Below are positions 14,623 through 28,293 of a stretch of DNA of 64,000 nt, in pieces. Under the pieces are notes generated by a model. It saw only the letters and a program-made list of their open reading frames with translations. It was not told the origin of the DNA and made no database searches. The stretch is from Micractinium sp. NFX-FRZ (lineage: Eukaryota > Chlorophyta > Trebouxiophyceae > Chlorellales > Chlorellaceae). The stretch spans positions 1 through 64,000 of the forward strand of contig JAPTJF010000215.1 of assembly GCA_029339195.1 (NCBI GenBank). The letters run 5' to 3'. Numbering within the stretch: the first letter of the stretch is position 1; each line of letters begins with the position of its first letter. The position numbers were made by a program, and so were the translations under genes.

Positions 14623-16881
14623 CTATTCGTCGCCGCCGTCCCGCCGCGCAGCGGGCAGGTGCCGGTGGTCCTTGGCCGCGTTCTTCTTGCGCCTCTTGGC
14701 CATGTACTTCTCCAGCTTGCCTGCACGGTGTGTGGGGGGAGAGACGCAGCAGTTTTGGGATGCGGGTGTGTGCTCTGTGGGTGTAGTCGGATGCTTGGCC
14801 ATGTAAATCTCACTGGCCCGAGGCCCTGCCCTCTCCCAGCAAAAAAAAAGCTTGCTTGCTGCGATCAAGCACATGCAAGCCCCCAAAAGGCTTGAGCTCC
14901 GACGACACCACAGAACGCACGTATCGAAGAGCACATGCTGGCCCGAGGCCTTGAGCTCTCTTTCACACCAAAGACAGCGTGCAAGCAGAAAGAGAGGACG
15001 CTTGCCTGACGCCTGCAGCTCCTCGTACTTTGCCACCAGCTCCATCCGGCGCTGCTCGCTCTTCTTGAGGAAGAAGGGGCGCTTGCCGTCCTTGACCGCG
15101 CTGCGCTCCTTGGCCTGCAGGCGGTGGGGATGTGGCCATGAGCGGAGTGGGCGTGGGTGGGGGAGGGGTCAAGGAACCATGGGAGACAGGGGGATGGCCG
15201 AGGGTGTGAACAGCAGGAAGGTCAGGGCCACACGAGCAGCTGCCACGCTGTGCAGGGGGGCAGCAGCAAGGCGCAGGCGCGCCGCTGAGCTGCTGCTTGC
15301 AGCCAGCCCCCTGCATGGCCCCCGCAACTGCACACTGCACCGCCCGCCGTGGCCCGCCGCCCTGCGCTCCCCCACCCACGACCCCCTCACCTTGACCTTC
15401 TCCTTGAACCCCTCCCGCTTCCTCCGCGCCTCCTCGCTATGCAGCTGCTGCTCCAGGCGGGCCAGCTGCGCCTGCAGCTCCGCACGCGGCCCCGCCCCCT
15501 TGGCCTTTTTCAGCGCAGCCCGCAGCTCGTCCCGCTCCTGCGGCATCTTCTCGTCGTACAGGAAGGCGTACCTGCAGTACCAGGGATGGCATGATGTGTG
15601 TTTCGTGGGGACGCTGCCGGCATTGGCAAGGCAGGCAGGCAGCCGGGCGGGCAAGCGGACAGGTGGGCAGACAACCGGGTGGGCAAGCCTGCTGGCGCCT
15701 GCAGCGTTCTAACAGAACTGCGAGAACCGGCAGCGTTCAAGCTGGCTTGCTGGCACTGGCAGCACTCAGGCACATATGCTGGGGCGCCGTGCTCACTGCT
15801 TCTTGAACTTGTCTTCCTGGTACTGCCCCGCGCTCAGCGACTCAAACCGGGGGTCTCGCGACTCGCTGCACAGGGCAATGGGGGCAGTTGAAGGGCGATG
15901 CGGGCAGTTGGCAGGAGGGGGCGGACGCGGCGAGCGTGGGCGTACGGGAGGGGGAATCAAGCAGGGGCGACGGCCCTGATGCTGGGGAGGGTAGAAATAC
16001 TGGAACAGCTGCAGCTGCTCGCTGACGGTGGTGGCGCAGCCTGCGCTGGTCGGCACCCAGCGAGCGCTCCCGCAGGCGCAGGGTGCCAGCACACAGCTGC
16101 ATTCGCCAGCAGCCCACCCACCGCTGTGCCACAATGTGCAGGCTGCCACCCGTCAGCAGTGGTGCACCCATTCACAGGTATATCTCGTACGAATCTTCCT
16201 GCCTGTCTCACCTCCTGCCTTTTCTCTCCTCCTCCCCTCGCCTCACTCACCGCTTGCCGCCCTGCAGGGAGTCCCGCAGCACTGGCACCGGCCGCTTGCT
16301 GCTCATCTCCGCCGGCCGGTGCTTGCCGCTGCGCTTGAAGCTGCCCGCCTGGGCTGCCTGTTTGGCTGCCCGTGCCCGCGCCTTCATGGTAGCTGCACTG
16401 GTGCTGCCATCCTGGCGCAGCGCCACCAGCTGGCCCAGCGTGGGGCCTGCATCCTCGCCGCCGCCCTCCTCCTCCTGCACATGGGATCGCGTAGGCAAGG
16501 TTAAGGAGCGGTCAGGTGGGATGAAGTGCAGGGAGGCGCGGTGGATAGCCTGCAAATTCGGCTGCCCCAAGCAGGGCATCAGCCCAGCTTGCAAACTCCT
16601 GCCTTCCCTGGCGGCGCTCCCGCGCTGGCGGCACCGCTGCCGCCGCCAGCGGTGCCACTTACTGCCGCGGGCCAGCGCACCTCGCTGCTGCCCTCCGAGT
16701 CGCTCTGGCTGTCACCGCTGTCGCTCTGCGACTCGGAGCCGCTGTCGGCGAACTGCGGCTCCATGCGCGAGCGCTTAGCAGAGGGCGCCTGCTCCGGTGC
16801 TCCCTCGTCCTCAGAATCGTCATCCTCAGCTGGCATGGGGCGCCGTGGCTGTGCTGGAAGCTGCCCCTTCTGCCTCTTCAT
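14623..16881 (-). CDS. RRP36: rRNA-processing protein RRP36
   Basis: Nucleolar factor of the small-subunit processome, needed for early cleavages of pre-18S rRNA. Six exons, 299 aa: 16881-16663, 16474-16251, 15865-15797, 15571-15391, 15114-15006, 14720-14623. The N-terminal exon is acidic and serine-rich (AEDDDSEDEGAPEQ), then a basic stretch leads into the conserved RRP36 domain: SSKRPVPVLRDS, RESRDPRFESLSAG, QYAFLYDEKMPQERDELR, LKKSEQRRMELVAKYEEL, and the signature GKLEKYMAKRRKKNAAKDHR followed by HLP. Length matches family members. The last intron starts with GC (GTCAG|GCAAGC), supported because ELQASG must join KLEKYMA. It is head-to-head with MOT1. Confidence 0.93.
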
Positions 16882-17192
16882 GCTGCTGTGGAGATTGGGC
16901 AGCTGGGCGTGGAGGGCAGGTGGTCGCTGCCCAATTGATGTAAAGTAGTGGATCGATTGTTTATTTATGCATGCATTGCCCATTGGAGATCCCAAGCGCT
17001 CCCACTCGTGTACAAGTGCCGTTTACAAGGTCCCAGCTCAGCACGCGTGTTCCTCCCTCCTGAGTGAACATTTGTTACTTCTGGCCACAATTTTCGATCC
17101 AGGCAGTTGATCCTTATGCAGGCGCGGTTTAGCAGCACGGTTTAGCAGCCTGGGCCCTGACTGCGGCCTGTGATCGTCGAAGCGGCTCAGCC
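16882..17192. promoter_or_regulatory. Bidirectional promoter region, RRP36 / MOT1
   Basis: 311 bp between divergent start codons. It contains an AT-rich patch (TTTATTTATGCATGCATTGC around 16960-16980) that stands out from the GC-rich surroundings. No exon is seen. Confidence 0.5.
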
Positions 17193-20100
17193 ATGGCGTC
17201 GGCACCCTCAGGAGGCAGCCGGCTGACAAAGCTTCTAAGCCTGATTGATGGTGAGATGGCAGGACCGGCAGGGACGCCACATCCCCATCCCCAACCCCAG
17301 CCGGGGCGACCAGGCACCGGGCAGGGCCAGAGGGGGCTTGGAGCAGACCCTGCAGGTCCGTAGAGCGCGTGCCAATCCCTCCGTCACCCCTGCAGGCGGC
17401 TCCTCTCTGACAACCCGCAAGGCGGCGGCGGCGCAGATTGCCGGCATTGCCGCGGCCCACCCGCAGCAGCTGCCCGCAGTGGTGGCCGCAGTGGCGCGCC
17501 ACCTGCGCCACCGGGAGTGGGATGCACGCGTGGCGGCAGGCCACTGCCTGGGCTTGCTGGCTGAGCACTTCCAGCACCACACTCCAGCCGAGTTGGCAGC
17601 GGCGGCGGCAGCGGCGGTGGCAGCACCCGAGAGCAAGGACGATTTGAAGTTGGAGGTGAAGGTGGAGGCGGCTGGTCCCAGCACCAGCACTGCAAGCGGC
17701 ACCCCAGAGCCGGCGCAGCACCTGCTGTCGTTTGCCAGCTTTGACGTGCAGCAAGTGCTGGCGCAGGGCACGCCCATGCTGGCCTCTGGCGGAGAGGTGG
17801 GCGGGGGTGCGGGCTGGGGTGCACGGTGGGTGGAGGCAGGCAACTGTGCAAGTGCGGCTGCAGCGGACTTGTTGCGTCGTGTTTTTGCCGGGTGCGGTGC
17901 CAGCATGGCGTCGTGCAGCGCATGCAGGGCTGCACACACAGGTGTTGGCACAGGTCTGCCCACATGGCACCGCCCTGCCCACACATGCCCACCCTGCCTG
18001 CAGGAGTACGAGGTGCCCGCCGAGGCCGGCCTGAGCCGGGCCGAGCAGCTGCGCCGGCAGCGGGGCAACCTGAAGCAGCGCTTGGGGCTGACGGGGCCTC
18101 TCATGGATGGCCTGATGGACACAGATGAGATGTTCAATGACGAAGACTTGCTCACAGATGACGCCAAGAGCGAGTCGGTTGGACCGAGCAGCGGCGGGGG
18201 TAGCGCCCGGGTGGCGCGCTCTGCGGCGGCGGGCAAGGGGGCATCGGCGCCGGCAGGGGCAGCGGCAGCGGCGCCAGAGCACAGGGATGCCAGCCAGCTG
18301 CTGGCTGACATGAGCGGGATGTCGGCGCGGGAGCGGGCGGCGGCGGCACGGCGCGCCAAGGCGCTGAAGCGGACCAGCTCTGCAGTGCAAGCCGGCGGCG
18401 GGGGGAAGCGGGCCAAGGGCGCTGCCAGCGGGCCCGGCAAAGGAGGGGAGCCCAGCGGATCCGAGGCGGCAGGGGCGGCAGCAGGCAGCGTGGCTGAGCT
18501 GGAGGGGAGCGCAGCAGAGGCGGCGGAGCAGGAGTGGGCCGACATTCTGGAGGGCGGGCGCTGGCCTTTCCAGTCCCTGTGTGACCAGCTGTGTGTGGAC
18601 ATATTGCACCCCTGCTGGGAGGTGCGGCACGGCGCTGCGCTGGCGCTGCGCGAGGTGCTGGGCAGCTCGGCAGGCGCAGCAGGCGTGCTGGCCGCGCCGG
18701 CGGCGGTCCCCGGCGGCTGGAGCGCGTCGGGCAGCGGCGGCAAGCTGTCACTGGGGCCTGTCAGCGCGGCGGACGCGGCGGCTGCGGCGGCTGCCAACGC
18801 TGGCTGGCTGGAGGACTGCTGCATCCACCTGCTGTGTGTGCTGGCTCTGGACCGGTTTGGCGACTTTGTGTCGGATCAGGTGGGTGCTTGAGAGGGCGGT
18901 TGGAGGTGGCAAGAAGGAGGCTGAGGCTTGGGCGCACGAGTGGCAGGAAAAAGGGGTGTCACGACGGAACTGTAACGAATCTATGGAAAGCAAGTGAGGC
19001 TGCGTCCTGTTTGAGTGTGGGCCCACTGCTTAGCTGTCAAGAAGGGCACGTGGTTTCTTGGTGTGGGGAGGGCAGCATCACCTGCTGGCGCAACAGCGAG
19101 CCCTGCTCCACCGCCCGCCTGCCTTCAACCGGCCCGCCCACCTGCCTGCAGGTGGTGGCGCCGGTGCGTGAGACGGCGGCGCAGGCGCTGGGCGCGGCGG
19201 CGCGCCCGCTGGCTGCCGGCTCTCTGCCCTCCCTGCTGGGGGCGCTGCGCCGGCTCAGCGAGCACGTCGGCGAGTGGGAGGTGCGGCACGGCGGCCTGCT
19301 GGGCCTCAAGTATGTGCTAGCGGCACGAGAGGAGGGCGTGGACGGAGCACTGCTGGAGGCGGTGCTGCCGGCAACAATCGTGGGCCTGCAGGTGGGTGAA
19401 GGAAGGGCTGCGCGGTGCTGAGCCGCCCTGTGCTGGGTGTGCTTGTCCTGCTGCTGTTGTTCTGTCCTGCCGTTGTGCTGAGCTGTCCCTGTGCCGGTGT
19501 GGCCATGGTGTACGCCTGCAGCTGCCCCAGCGACATGCCGGCCTGGGCTGGCAGCTCAGCCTGCCAGGCATGTAGCCACCCACCCATCCGCCAACTGCCC
19601 CCAACTAGCAGCCACGCCTCCATACTTTGTTCCCGCTCTGCGCCTGCCCCACCCCCTGCCCCACCCGCTTGCTGCTGCGCAGGATGCGGATGACGACGTG
19701 CAGGCGGTGGCAGCAGAGGCGCTGCTGCCCGCGGCCGAGCTGCTTGCCGGCGACGCCGGCCCTCCTGCCGTCCAGACCGTGCGCCAGCTGCTGTGGGATG
19801 CGCTGCTGGAGCTGGATGAGCTCAGCCCAGCCACAGCCAGCGTGATGACCCTGCTGGCGGAGATCCACGCCACGCCTGCAGCCGCTGGTACCGCCGCTGG
19901 TACTGCTGCTGGTGGTATTAGTGCAGCGGGCGGCGGCTTGGGCCAGCTGGTGCCGCGGCTGTGGCCCTTCCTGCGCCACGGCCTCACCTCGGTGCGCCAC
20001 GCCACGGTGCGCTGCCTGGCAGAGCTGCTGCGCAGCCAGCCGGTGGCGGCGCTCCTGCCTGGGGAGGAGCTCCAGCGCGCCCTCCGCCTGCTCTTCCAGT

Positions 20101-23100
20101 GCCTGCTGCTGGAGCGCAGCGCTGAGGTTCTGACAGCCTCCCAGGCGGCCTGGCGGCTGCTGGTGCAGCGCGCAGCGCCCGCTGCGCTGGCCGCCGCGCT
20201 GCCAGCTCAGCCCGTGCTGGGCGCGCTGTTCCAGCTGGCGGCCACCCCGGCTCACAGCACTCTAGATGCATCCCTCATGCTCACCGTGCCGCTGCCACGC
20301 AAGCGCGCGGTGGGCAGCGGCACCAGCAGCAAGGCGCAGCTGGCGGGGCGGGCGGCATCGTCACAGCAGCTGGGCGGGGCAGCAGCAGCGGCGGAGCAGC
20401 AACAGCAGGAGGTGCGGCAGCGGGAGAGCTTGGTAGTTGAGGCGGACAGCGACGCCACGCGCACGACCCGCATGCGGCTGGCGGCGGCGCAGGCGCTGGG
20501 ACAGCTGGCGCACGCGCTGGGTGCCAGCTCAGCAGCCCCCAACCCGGCACAGGCACAGGTGGAGGCCCTCCTGCGCGGGGGCACCGCCACCGGCCGCTTG
20601 CTGGCGTCTTTCGTAGTCACCCATTGGGCCCAACTGGTTGCGGACAGCGCTGCCGGCGCTGCTGGTGCTGGCGGCCAGGCAACAGCGGCGGCAGCAGCAG
20701 CGGCAGCCGTACCGGCGGCAGCCCCCTGCCTGCAGCACCTGCTGGGCGTGCTCCTCGAGCTGCTGGCAGTGCCCGCAGCCGCAGCGGCACAGTCGTATGC
20801 TGAGCTGGCGCAGCTGTACCGCCAGCTGCGCAGCCAGGCCTCTGGGCTGATTGCGCGGGCGCTGCAGTCGAATGTGGCGCTGGCCATGCCGGGCCCGCTC
20901 GAGTCGCTGGGCCACCAGGGGGCGCTGGCTTTGGTGGCCCAGGTGCCAGCCGCCGGAGGTGAGCCGGGGCGTGAAGGCATGGGGTTATGCAGGAGCAGGC
21001 GGGTGCCTTGCATGCTGCGGGTGAGGTTGTTGGGTGGGCGAAGGCTTGCTTGAGACACAACAAATGCACCTGACCTGGCCGCACCTGTGGCACTCTGGCA
21101 CTGCCCGGCCCTTGATCCCTGCCTCATCTCCCACTCTTCCTGCCCGCCCGCTCGCCTGCCCGGCCGCAGTCCCCGCTGAGCTGGCGCTGGCGCAGCAGGC
21201 GCTGCACACCACCGCGTGCCTGCTGCAGGCCTCCGAGGCGCTGCTCCACACCAGCGTGTCTGCGGGCCTGGCGGTGGCGGCGGTCCACCTGGCGCTGCTG
21301 CCCCCCAAGCTGAACACAATCATTCAGCCGCTGGTGGCCGCGATCCGGCGGGAGCCGCAGCCGGCGCTGCAGGACGCGGCGGCAGAGGCGCTGGCGCGGC
21401 TGACGCTGCTGTGTGTGGAGCGCGCGCCCTGCCCCAACGACAAGTGAGAGGCGCAGGGTGGGGGCTGTGGGGGGCTATGCGGGGCAGGTGTCTGCTGTTG
21501 TCGCCTGAAATGCGCACTGAACACTTGCACAAGCTGGCCATGCCCATGAGTTGCCGCCTGTGCCTTGCTGGGTGCCCCTCCGTGGCTGCCCAATTAGGCA
21601 CTACGCGCCCCAGGGCCTGCCTGCCGACCCCTCCCTGCCGGTCATCTGCACCGACAACCCTGACCTTGCTGCTGCCCCGCTCCTGTGCCCCCTGGCCTCC
21701 CAGGATCATCAAAAACATGTGTGGCTTTGCATGCGGCGACCCGCGGGAGGTGCCGTCAGTAGCAGCACCTCCAGACTTGCAGGCAGAGTTTGAAGGGGCC
21801 GACGGGGCGACAGGCGGCGGCAGCGGCGGCAATGTGGGCGGCAAGCAGGCGGCGCCCACGCCGCAGGAGCAGCAGGAGGAGTTGGCAGCGCAGGCGTTGG
21901 CGCTGGCACGGAGGGGCGGCGAGTCGGTTCTCCAAGCCATGGCGAGGCAGGCGGGGGCGCAGCTGCTGCAGCGGCTGCCAAAGCTTTGGGAGCAGGCAGC
22001 GGCCCCGCTGGTGGCTATGCAGCAGGCGGGGCCAGCGGCAGACCTGCAGGCAGCGGTGAATGCCCTGCACGTGCTGGCTGTGCTGGCGCCAGCCGTGCAC
22101 GCCGACCTGGCAGGGCAGCTGCAGCAGCTGCTGCCGCTGGTGGTGCTCTGCCTGCAGCACCCGAGCGCGGCGGTGAAGCTGGCGGCGGCGCGGTGCGTGG
22201 CGGCGCTGGCGCAGGCACATACGGCGGCGCTTATGCCGCTCGTCCTGCGCCTGCTGGCGCCGCTGCTCGTGGGTGAGTCATGCCGCACTTCCTCCCACTG
22301 AGTGCTGCTGCATGCCGGCCAGAGGGGCGCACTCTACCTGGGGGTGGCTGTTCAGGGCGGTTCTTTGCCATAAGAGCCTCGCACATGTGCCTTGTCACCT
22401 CTTGGCACCTCGCGCACCGGCGCCCAATACCCAGGCCCCTGCCCCCGCCCCGCTTGCTGCCCGCCTGCCTCCCCCACTCCTCCCCCGCAGGCGGCGCCTC
22501 CGACGACGCTCGGCTGGGCGCCCTGCTGGCGCTGCACCTCACAGTGGGGGCCCTCGGCTTGGCCCTGGTCCCCTTCTCCCTGCTGGTGGTGGTGCCGCTG
22601 ATGGGGCGGATGAGCGACCCCCAGCCACTGGGGCGGGCGCTGGCGGCCCGCACCTTTGCCTCGGTTGTGGCGCTCATGCCGCTGGCACAGGCAAGCGGGG
22701 ACAGGGCAGAGGGCAGGGCAGGGGGGTAGGGAGTGAAAATGGTTGCAATCTGGGGCGCAGCGCAGCGTGCGTTTGCAAACCGGCAGCCTGTGAGCTGCGT
22801 GGCACACCATCTGGGCATGCCACAGCCACACATCCATGCTGTGCCCCACCTGCCTGCCTCATCCTGCCGTCCTTTCCAATATCACACTCAGCCACCGTGC
22901 CCACGCCTGGCATGCCCCCCTCCATCACACCCCTCGCACCTCTAGCCTCTGATTCTCCCCGCTTCCCGGTGACGGCGTGCAGGGCGCGGAGGAGCCAGCG
23001 GGTTTGGACGACGCCCAGCGCGCGCTGCTGGCCAGCGAGGGCCGCTTCCTGCTGCAGCTGCTGGACAACAGCTCCATGGACGACTATGCACTGCCCATAC

Positions 23101-26100
23101 AGTGAGCTCGCCGGGGGAGGGAGGGAGGGGGGGCGGGGAGGGGAGCCGTGTGGCACGCAGGTGGAGAGAGGAGAGGAGCAGGGTTCACGAGAACTGTGCC
23201 GTCTGCTGCGCTCAACACAGCAGGCTGAGCGGCACACCACCTGCTGCACTGTGCCCGACGCAAATTCCGCTGTGTTGCGTGCCGTGCAGGCTGAACGGCA
23301 CGCTGCGTCGGTACCAGCAGGAGGGCATCAACTGGCTCGCCTTCCTGCGGCGATTTGGGCTGCACGGCGTGCTGGCTGACGACATGGGCCTGGGTGAGCG
23401 CTGTGTCATGCTGTGCCATGCTGTGCTGTGCTGTGCTGCTGCTGCTAGTGGGTTGGCTATACTTGAGCACTCGAAAGAGCAGTGCACCCACTGCATTGCT
23501 CTTCTGCTCTATCCTGGCTTAGGTGTCGCCTTTTATTGTGCTGTGTGCCTTGTCGGGGCACAAAGCGCCGTAATGTGCATCACCTGCGCCGCTGCACTTC
23601 GCTGTCGCCCCCCGTGCCTGAGCAGGGAAGACGCTGCAGACGACGGCCATCATGGCAGCGCACACGCACGAGCAGCGGCAGAGGTTTGCGCAGACAGGTG
23701 CGCACCCCTTGCCTGGGGCTTGGCTTAGCCAGCTCGGTTGGTGGATGCTGTGCGCACAGTTGGCGAGCCTCTCTGACCCCACAGTGAGCCTGCCTGCCTG
23801 TCATCAGCCAAGAGTCCTGGGCCCTGCAGTCCAATATGCATTTCCCCAGCCTCGCCACCCACCCAAGCCCGCATGACTCTGCCCTGCCCAACTGTTTTGC
23901 CCCGCCACGCAGGCGCCCCAGCCGACCGCCCGCTGCCCTCTCTGGTGGTGTGCCCCTCCACTCTGGTGGCCCACTGGCCCTTTGAGATTGGCAAGTTTGT
24001 GGGGCCCGACGTGCTGCGCCCGCTGGCCTACCACGGCACGCCCGCCGACCGCGCTGCGCTGCGCCAGCAGCTCGCCGCGCACGACGTGCTGGTCATGAGC
24101 TACGAGAGCCTGAGGGGCGGTAAGTAGGGGGCTTTGTTGGGAGTCTGTCGGCATGCAGAACGAGTGGTGTTGTGGGTTGGGAGAGCACCCAGCCCTCCAG
24201 CCCCTCCTCCCACGCATATATGCCTCCTCCTCTCACCCACCCCGCCTGCCCTCTTTGACCCCTCTTACCCCCCGCAGATGTGGACTGGGTGTGCAGCCAG
24301 GCGTGGGGGTACTGCGTCTTGGACGAGGGCCACGCCATCCGCAACCCCGCCAGCAAGATCTCGCAGGCCGCCAAGCGAGCGGGGCTGGCGGCGCAGCACC
24401 GCCTGCTGCTGTCGGGCACGCCGGTGCAGAACAGCGTGCAGGAGCTGTGGAGCCTCTTCGACTTCCTCATGCCCGGCCTGCTGGGCAGCGAGCGGCAGTT
24501 CAACGCCAAGTACCGGCGCACGCTGCAGGTGCGTCCTGTCGGTGTGTGTGTGTGGAGGGGGGTGCGATTTGGGTCAGGCGGGACCGGCACACATTGAGCA
24601 GCGCATGGGCGGGACGAGGAGCAGGACGGTGATGCAACTTATGTTGCCTGGCTGAGTGACCAGGTTGCTCTGCTTTCGGGGCTGTTGCCCATTCACCCGG
24701 CACCCACGACGACTGCTGTGTTGCACCGCTACCCTGCGCCCCACCTTGTCAGAACACCCTCGGCCCTCCTCAGCCTCACCCTCTGACAAACGTGCTTTCC
24801 CCCGTCCCCACCCCCGCTGGCAGGCCGCCCGCACCAGCAAGCGTGGCAGCGCCGAGGCGGAGGCGGGCCTGCTGGCTGTGGAGGGGCTGCACCGCCAGGT
24901 CACCCCCTTCATCCTGCGCCGCACCAAGGACGCCGTGCTGGCCGACCTGCCCCCCAAGATCATCCAGGACATCGTGGTGGAGCCCTCCCCGCTGCAGAGG
25001 GAGCTGTACCAGGAGTTCCAAAACAGCCAGGTGGGCGGGGGGGCCGGAGGCAGGGGGCGGTGCCACGATTGGGCGCATGTCAAAGAAGGCTTTGCTGCCT
25101 TCACTTGTGCGCCCCTTTTGCCTCCCGTTCCTACCGCTCGCCTACTGTTCACCCCTCTGTCACACCCCACCCCTGCACCGCAGGCGCTTGCCCAGATCAC
25201 GGGCATGGTGAGCAGCGGCGGGCTGGCGGGCGGCGAGGGCGGGGGCGCGCCACCCCACATCTTCCAGAGCCTGCTGTACCTGCGGAAGCTGTGCAGCCAC
25301 CCGCTGCTGGTGCTGGACCCCTCGGTGGCGGAGCACATGCAGGTGGGGGCGGGAGGGGGCGGGTGGGTGGTTGGGTGGGTGGGCAACATGGTTTGGTGTG
25401 GGTATCATGAAGAGGTGGGAGGGAGGGTGGGTTGTGTGCTGGACCCTGGGGCGCCGGAGGAGCACAAGAGGTGGGATGGGGTCACGGTGGGGGGTGGGTG
25501 GCACAAGGGGTGGCAGGGTCACGGCAATGCATCACAGGCAGCACAGCTAGTCTGGGGCTTCAGGTGTGCCACGCCTGCCTGTCCGACTGCTTTCATGCCT
25601 GCTCCCCCTGCCTAGCTGGCGCACACACACGCAGGCTCGCCCCTGCACGCCCGCACACCGCCCTCTGTCACAGCCCCGCTGACACAGCCCCCTCCTCCTG
25701 CCTGGCCCCTTCCTCAGGCGGTGCGCAAGGTGCTGGGCCCCAAGCACGGCGCCGACTGGACCACCGCGGAGGCAGCGCTGCGCAGCCAGCTGGCGCATGC
25801 CCCCAAGCTGGCGGCCCTGCAGGAGCTGCTGCTGGATGCAGGCAAGAGGGGAGGCAGCCCACCTGTGTGTGTCGTGTGGGGAAGCAGACGGAGCGGGAGC
25901 TAAAAAGGCGTGCATGGAGTGGAGTGGCTTGAAATGATGGATAAAGTGAGGCAGCTCCGCGCCCCATGTGCCCACGTGGCCCACACAACACTGACAGCTT
26001 GCCCCGCCCTGCCCTGCGTCTTGCACCCCTCTGTGCCCCACCGGTCCACCCCCGCCCGCAGGTATCGGCAGCGAGCCGGGCGGCAAGAAGGAGGAGGCGG

Positions 26101-27718
26101 CGGAGGAGGCGGGGCTGGAGAGCGGGGCGGGGCACCGCGTGCTGGTGTTTGCCCAGCTCAAGGGTCTGCTGGATTTGGTGGAGAGCGAGGTGCTGGCGCC
26201 GCTACGCGTGTCCAGCCTACGCATCGACGGTTCGGTGGAGGCGGGGGAGCGCTTCCGCAGGTGAGGCGCCGGCGCTGGGAGGGGGGCCCGCTGTTGTGTG
26301 GTGGGGAACCATGAGGTGGGGGGAAGTTGTGGGGGCACCAGCGGTCAGTGCAGGCGCGCGAGTGCTTCCGCACGCGCGCTGTTGGTGGGACAGGCGGCAG
26401 GGTAATGTGGGGGTGAACATGAGGTGGGGTATGGGGGCAGGGCGAAGGGCCACAACCAATCAACCACAGTCCACCCCTCGCATGCCCTCTCGCTTCCCCG
26501 CTTCCTCCTGCCTGTGGTGCCGCAGGGTGCAGCGCTTCAATGCGGACCCCACCATCGACGTGATGCTGCTGACCACGGCGGTGGGAGGTCTGGGCCTGAA
26601 CCTGACGGCAGCAGACACCGTCATCTTCCTGGAGCACGACTGGAACCCCATGGCCGACCTGCAGGCAAGCCCCCATTGGTTCAGGGTGCTACTGTACTGG
26701 TGCAGGAGTGGGTGGGTGGGACACTGCAGGGGGTAGGTGAGCCAGTGGCTGCCCACACACGGTAGGCGTGACTGGGGTTGGCAGCGGGGGCGTGAGGGTG
26801 AGCGGATGGGGGTGCGATGGGGATCCAATGGCTGGCCTACAGCTGATGATGTTACTTCCTTCCTTGGGAAGGAAGAAGCCCAGCTGGCACGCTCTGAAGC
26901 GCCGCCACACAGAGTGCTTTGTTCCCCAGACACCCTGGCAGGAGGCAGTTACACAGCCAACAGAGGACAAGGCATGCCAACAGGCCAACTGTGCACCCTT
27001 GTCAACAGAAAAAACACGTCTCTCCCTGCCCTGCCCTGCAGGCCATGGACCGAGCGCACCGCCTGGGGCAGCAGCGCACCGTCAACGTGTACCGCCTGCT
27101 GGGTGAGTGAGGGGTGTCAGGGGCAGTGGCAGGGTAGCTGAAGCAGGCAAGGCAGCAAGAGGGTCCGAGCCCAGGCCAGGCCGAGGCCAAGGCCACGGCC
27201 GCCCCTTCCCACCCTGCCTCTGGCCCCACTGCCACCTCCCTTGCTTCGCCACCCTCCTTTCTTCCCCCCCATCCTCCTTCCCCCCTTGTCCCGCACAACC
27301 TCACCCCGCCACCGTCTGCCCTGCGCCCCCCACCTGCTGCCTCCCTGCAGTGCGCGGCACCCTGGAGGAGCAGATCATGAGCCTGCAGCGCTTCAAGCTG
27401 GACGTGGCGGCCACCCTGGTCAACCAGGAGAACATGAGCCTGGCAGCCATGGACACGGGCAACCTGCTGGACGTCTTCACGCTCCAGGACCAGGCCGGCA
27501 AGCCAGGGCAGCAGCAGGCTGCGGCGGCGGCTGGCGGCGCCGCGGGCGAAGCGGCGGCAGCAGCGGCAGCCGAGGCGGCGGCGGGCGGGAAGAAGGGCGG
27601 GCTGGCGTCGGTGCTGGCGGGGATGGGCAGCCTGGAGGCATCTGAGGCGCAGTATGCCGGGGAGTTTGACCTGCAGGCATTCCAGAGGAAGCTGGCCAGG
27701 CAGCCGCAGCAGGGCTGA
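17193..27718 (+). CDS. MOT1: MOT1/BTAF1 (TAF172) Swi2/Snf2 ATPase
   Basis: ATPase that removes TATA-binding protein from DNA. Twenty exons, 1967 aa: 17193-17250, 17396-17796, 18004-18879, 19152-19391, 19683-20958, 21170-21443, 21704-22272, 22491-22690, 22983-23101, 23290-23393, 23626-23697, 23913-24119, 24278-24528, 24824-25030, 25184-25342, 25718-25841, 26062-26260, 26526-26664, 27042-27102, 27351-27718. The N-terminal HEAT region starts [20 protein letters not shown] and has [12 protein letters not shown]. The ATPase begins [20 protein letters not shown]; Walker A is [14 protein letters not shown] (about 1370), and the box is the MOT1-type DEGH in [12 protein letters not shown] (about 1480). 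Later motifs are [71 protein letters not shown] and [18 protein letters not shown]. The domain is complete. Introns 22691-22982, 25842-26061 and 26665-27041 start with GC. Confidence 0.96.
25343..25385 (+). repeat. G-rich tract with quadruplex potential in a MOT1 intron
   Basis: At least five closely spaced runs of three or more G directly after the donor of intron 25343-25717. By spacing it fits the G3+N1-7 rule for G-quadruplexes. Confidence 0.5.
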
Positions 27719-28293
27719 GCGGCGCTGCTGCTGAAATGCGCAGCACTAAACACACCGCACAACGGCCTGGTGTCGCCGGACGGGTGGACCCCCACTAGGC
27801 AGGACAGTCCTGCTACCCATTAGCAATTTTGGCAAAGGCTTGCTTCTGTGCTGCTTCCGTTGGCACTCCCTTTCTTTGCTCTGCTTTCAAGGCTCTGTGT
27901 GTTGGTCACGCGCTCTCCTTCTCTGCACTCATGCTTTGCTCTTGCACTTGCTCTCCTCCTACTGCTTCTTATCCCTAAGATGACACTGCTCGTGCGCCGA
28001 CAAATCTGTTGTTACAATCAAACAAAGCATAAACAGAGCAAAGCATTAGAGGGAGTAAGAGGAGGGACAGAGCAGCAAAGGAGCAGCAGCAAAAGGGTCA
28101 GAGAACACACAAGTCAAGTACATGGGTGGAGGGGCCTTGTCGGCGCCACATCCTGGGCCGCTTTGCGCGGCGCAGCGCCGCCGTCAGTCGGGGCACGGCG
28201 GCGCACCGCATGCGTCAAAGTCAAGGGCGGCCGCGGCTGGCTGCACGCCACCCTGCCGCGTCACGCCACGTCATTCACGGCAATGCCACGTCA
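27719..28293. other. Convergent 3' region, no gene seen
   Basis: Lower-GC gap between the MOT1 stop (+) and the LIMR stop (-), read as both 3' UTRs. Confidence 0.5.
28012..28016 (-). terminator. TGTAA polyadenylation signal for LIMR gene
   Basis: TGTAA on the minus strand about 280 bp past the LIMR stop, in an AT-richer stretch, as expected for a green-algal poly(A) site. Confidence 0.4.

Noticed and set aside
17038..21319. Minus-strand open frames of 300-530 codons opposite MOT1
   Set aside because: High GC leaves few stops on the opposite strand. The MOT1 exons on the plus strand carry clear family motifs.
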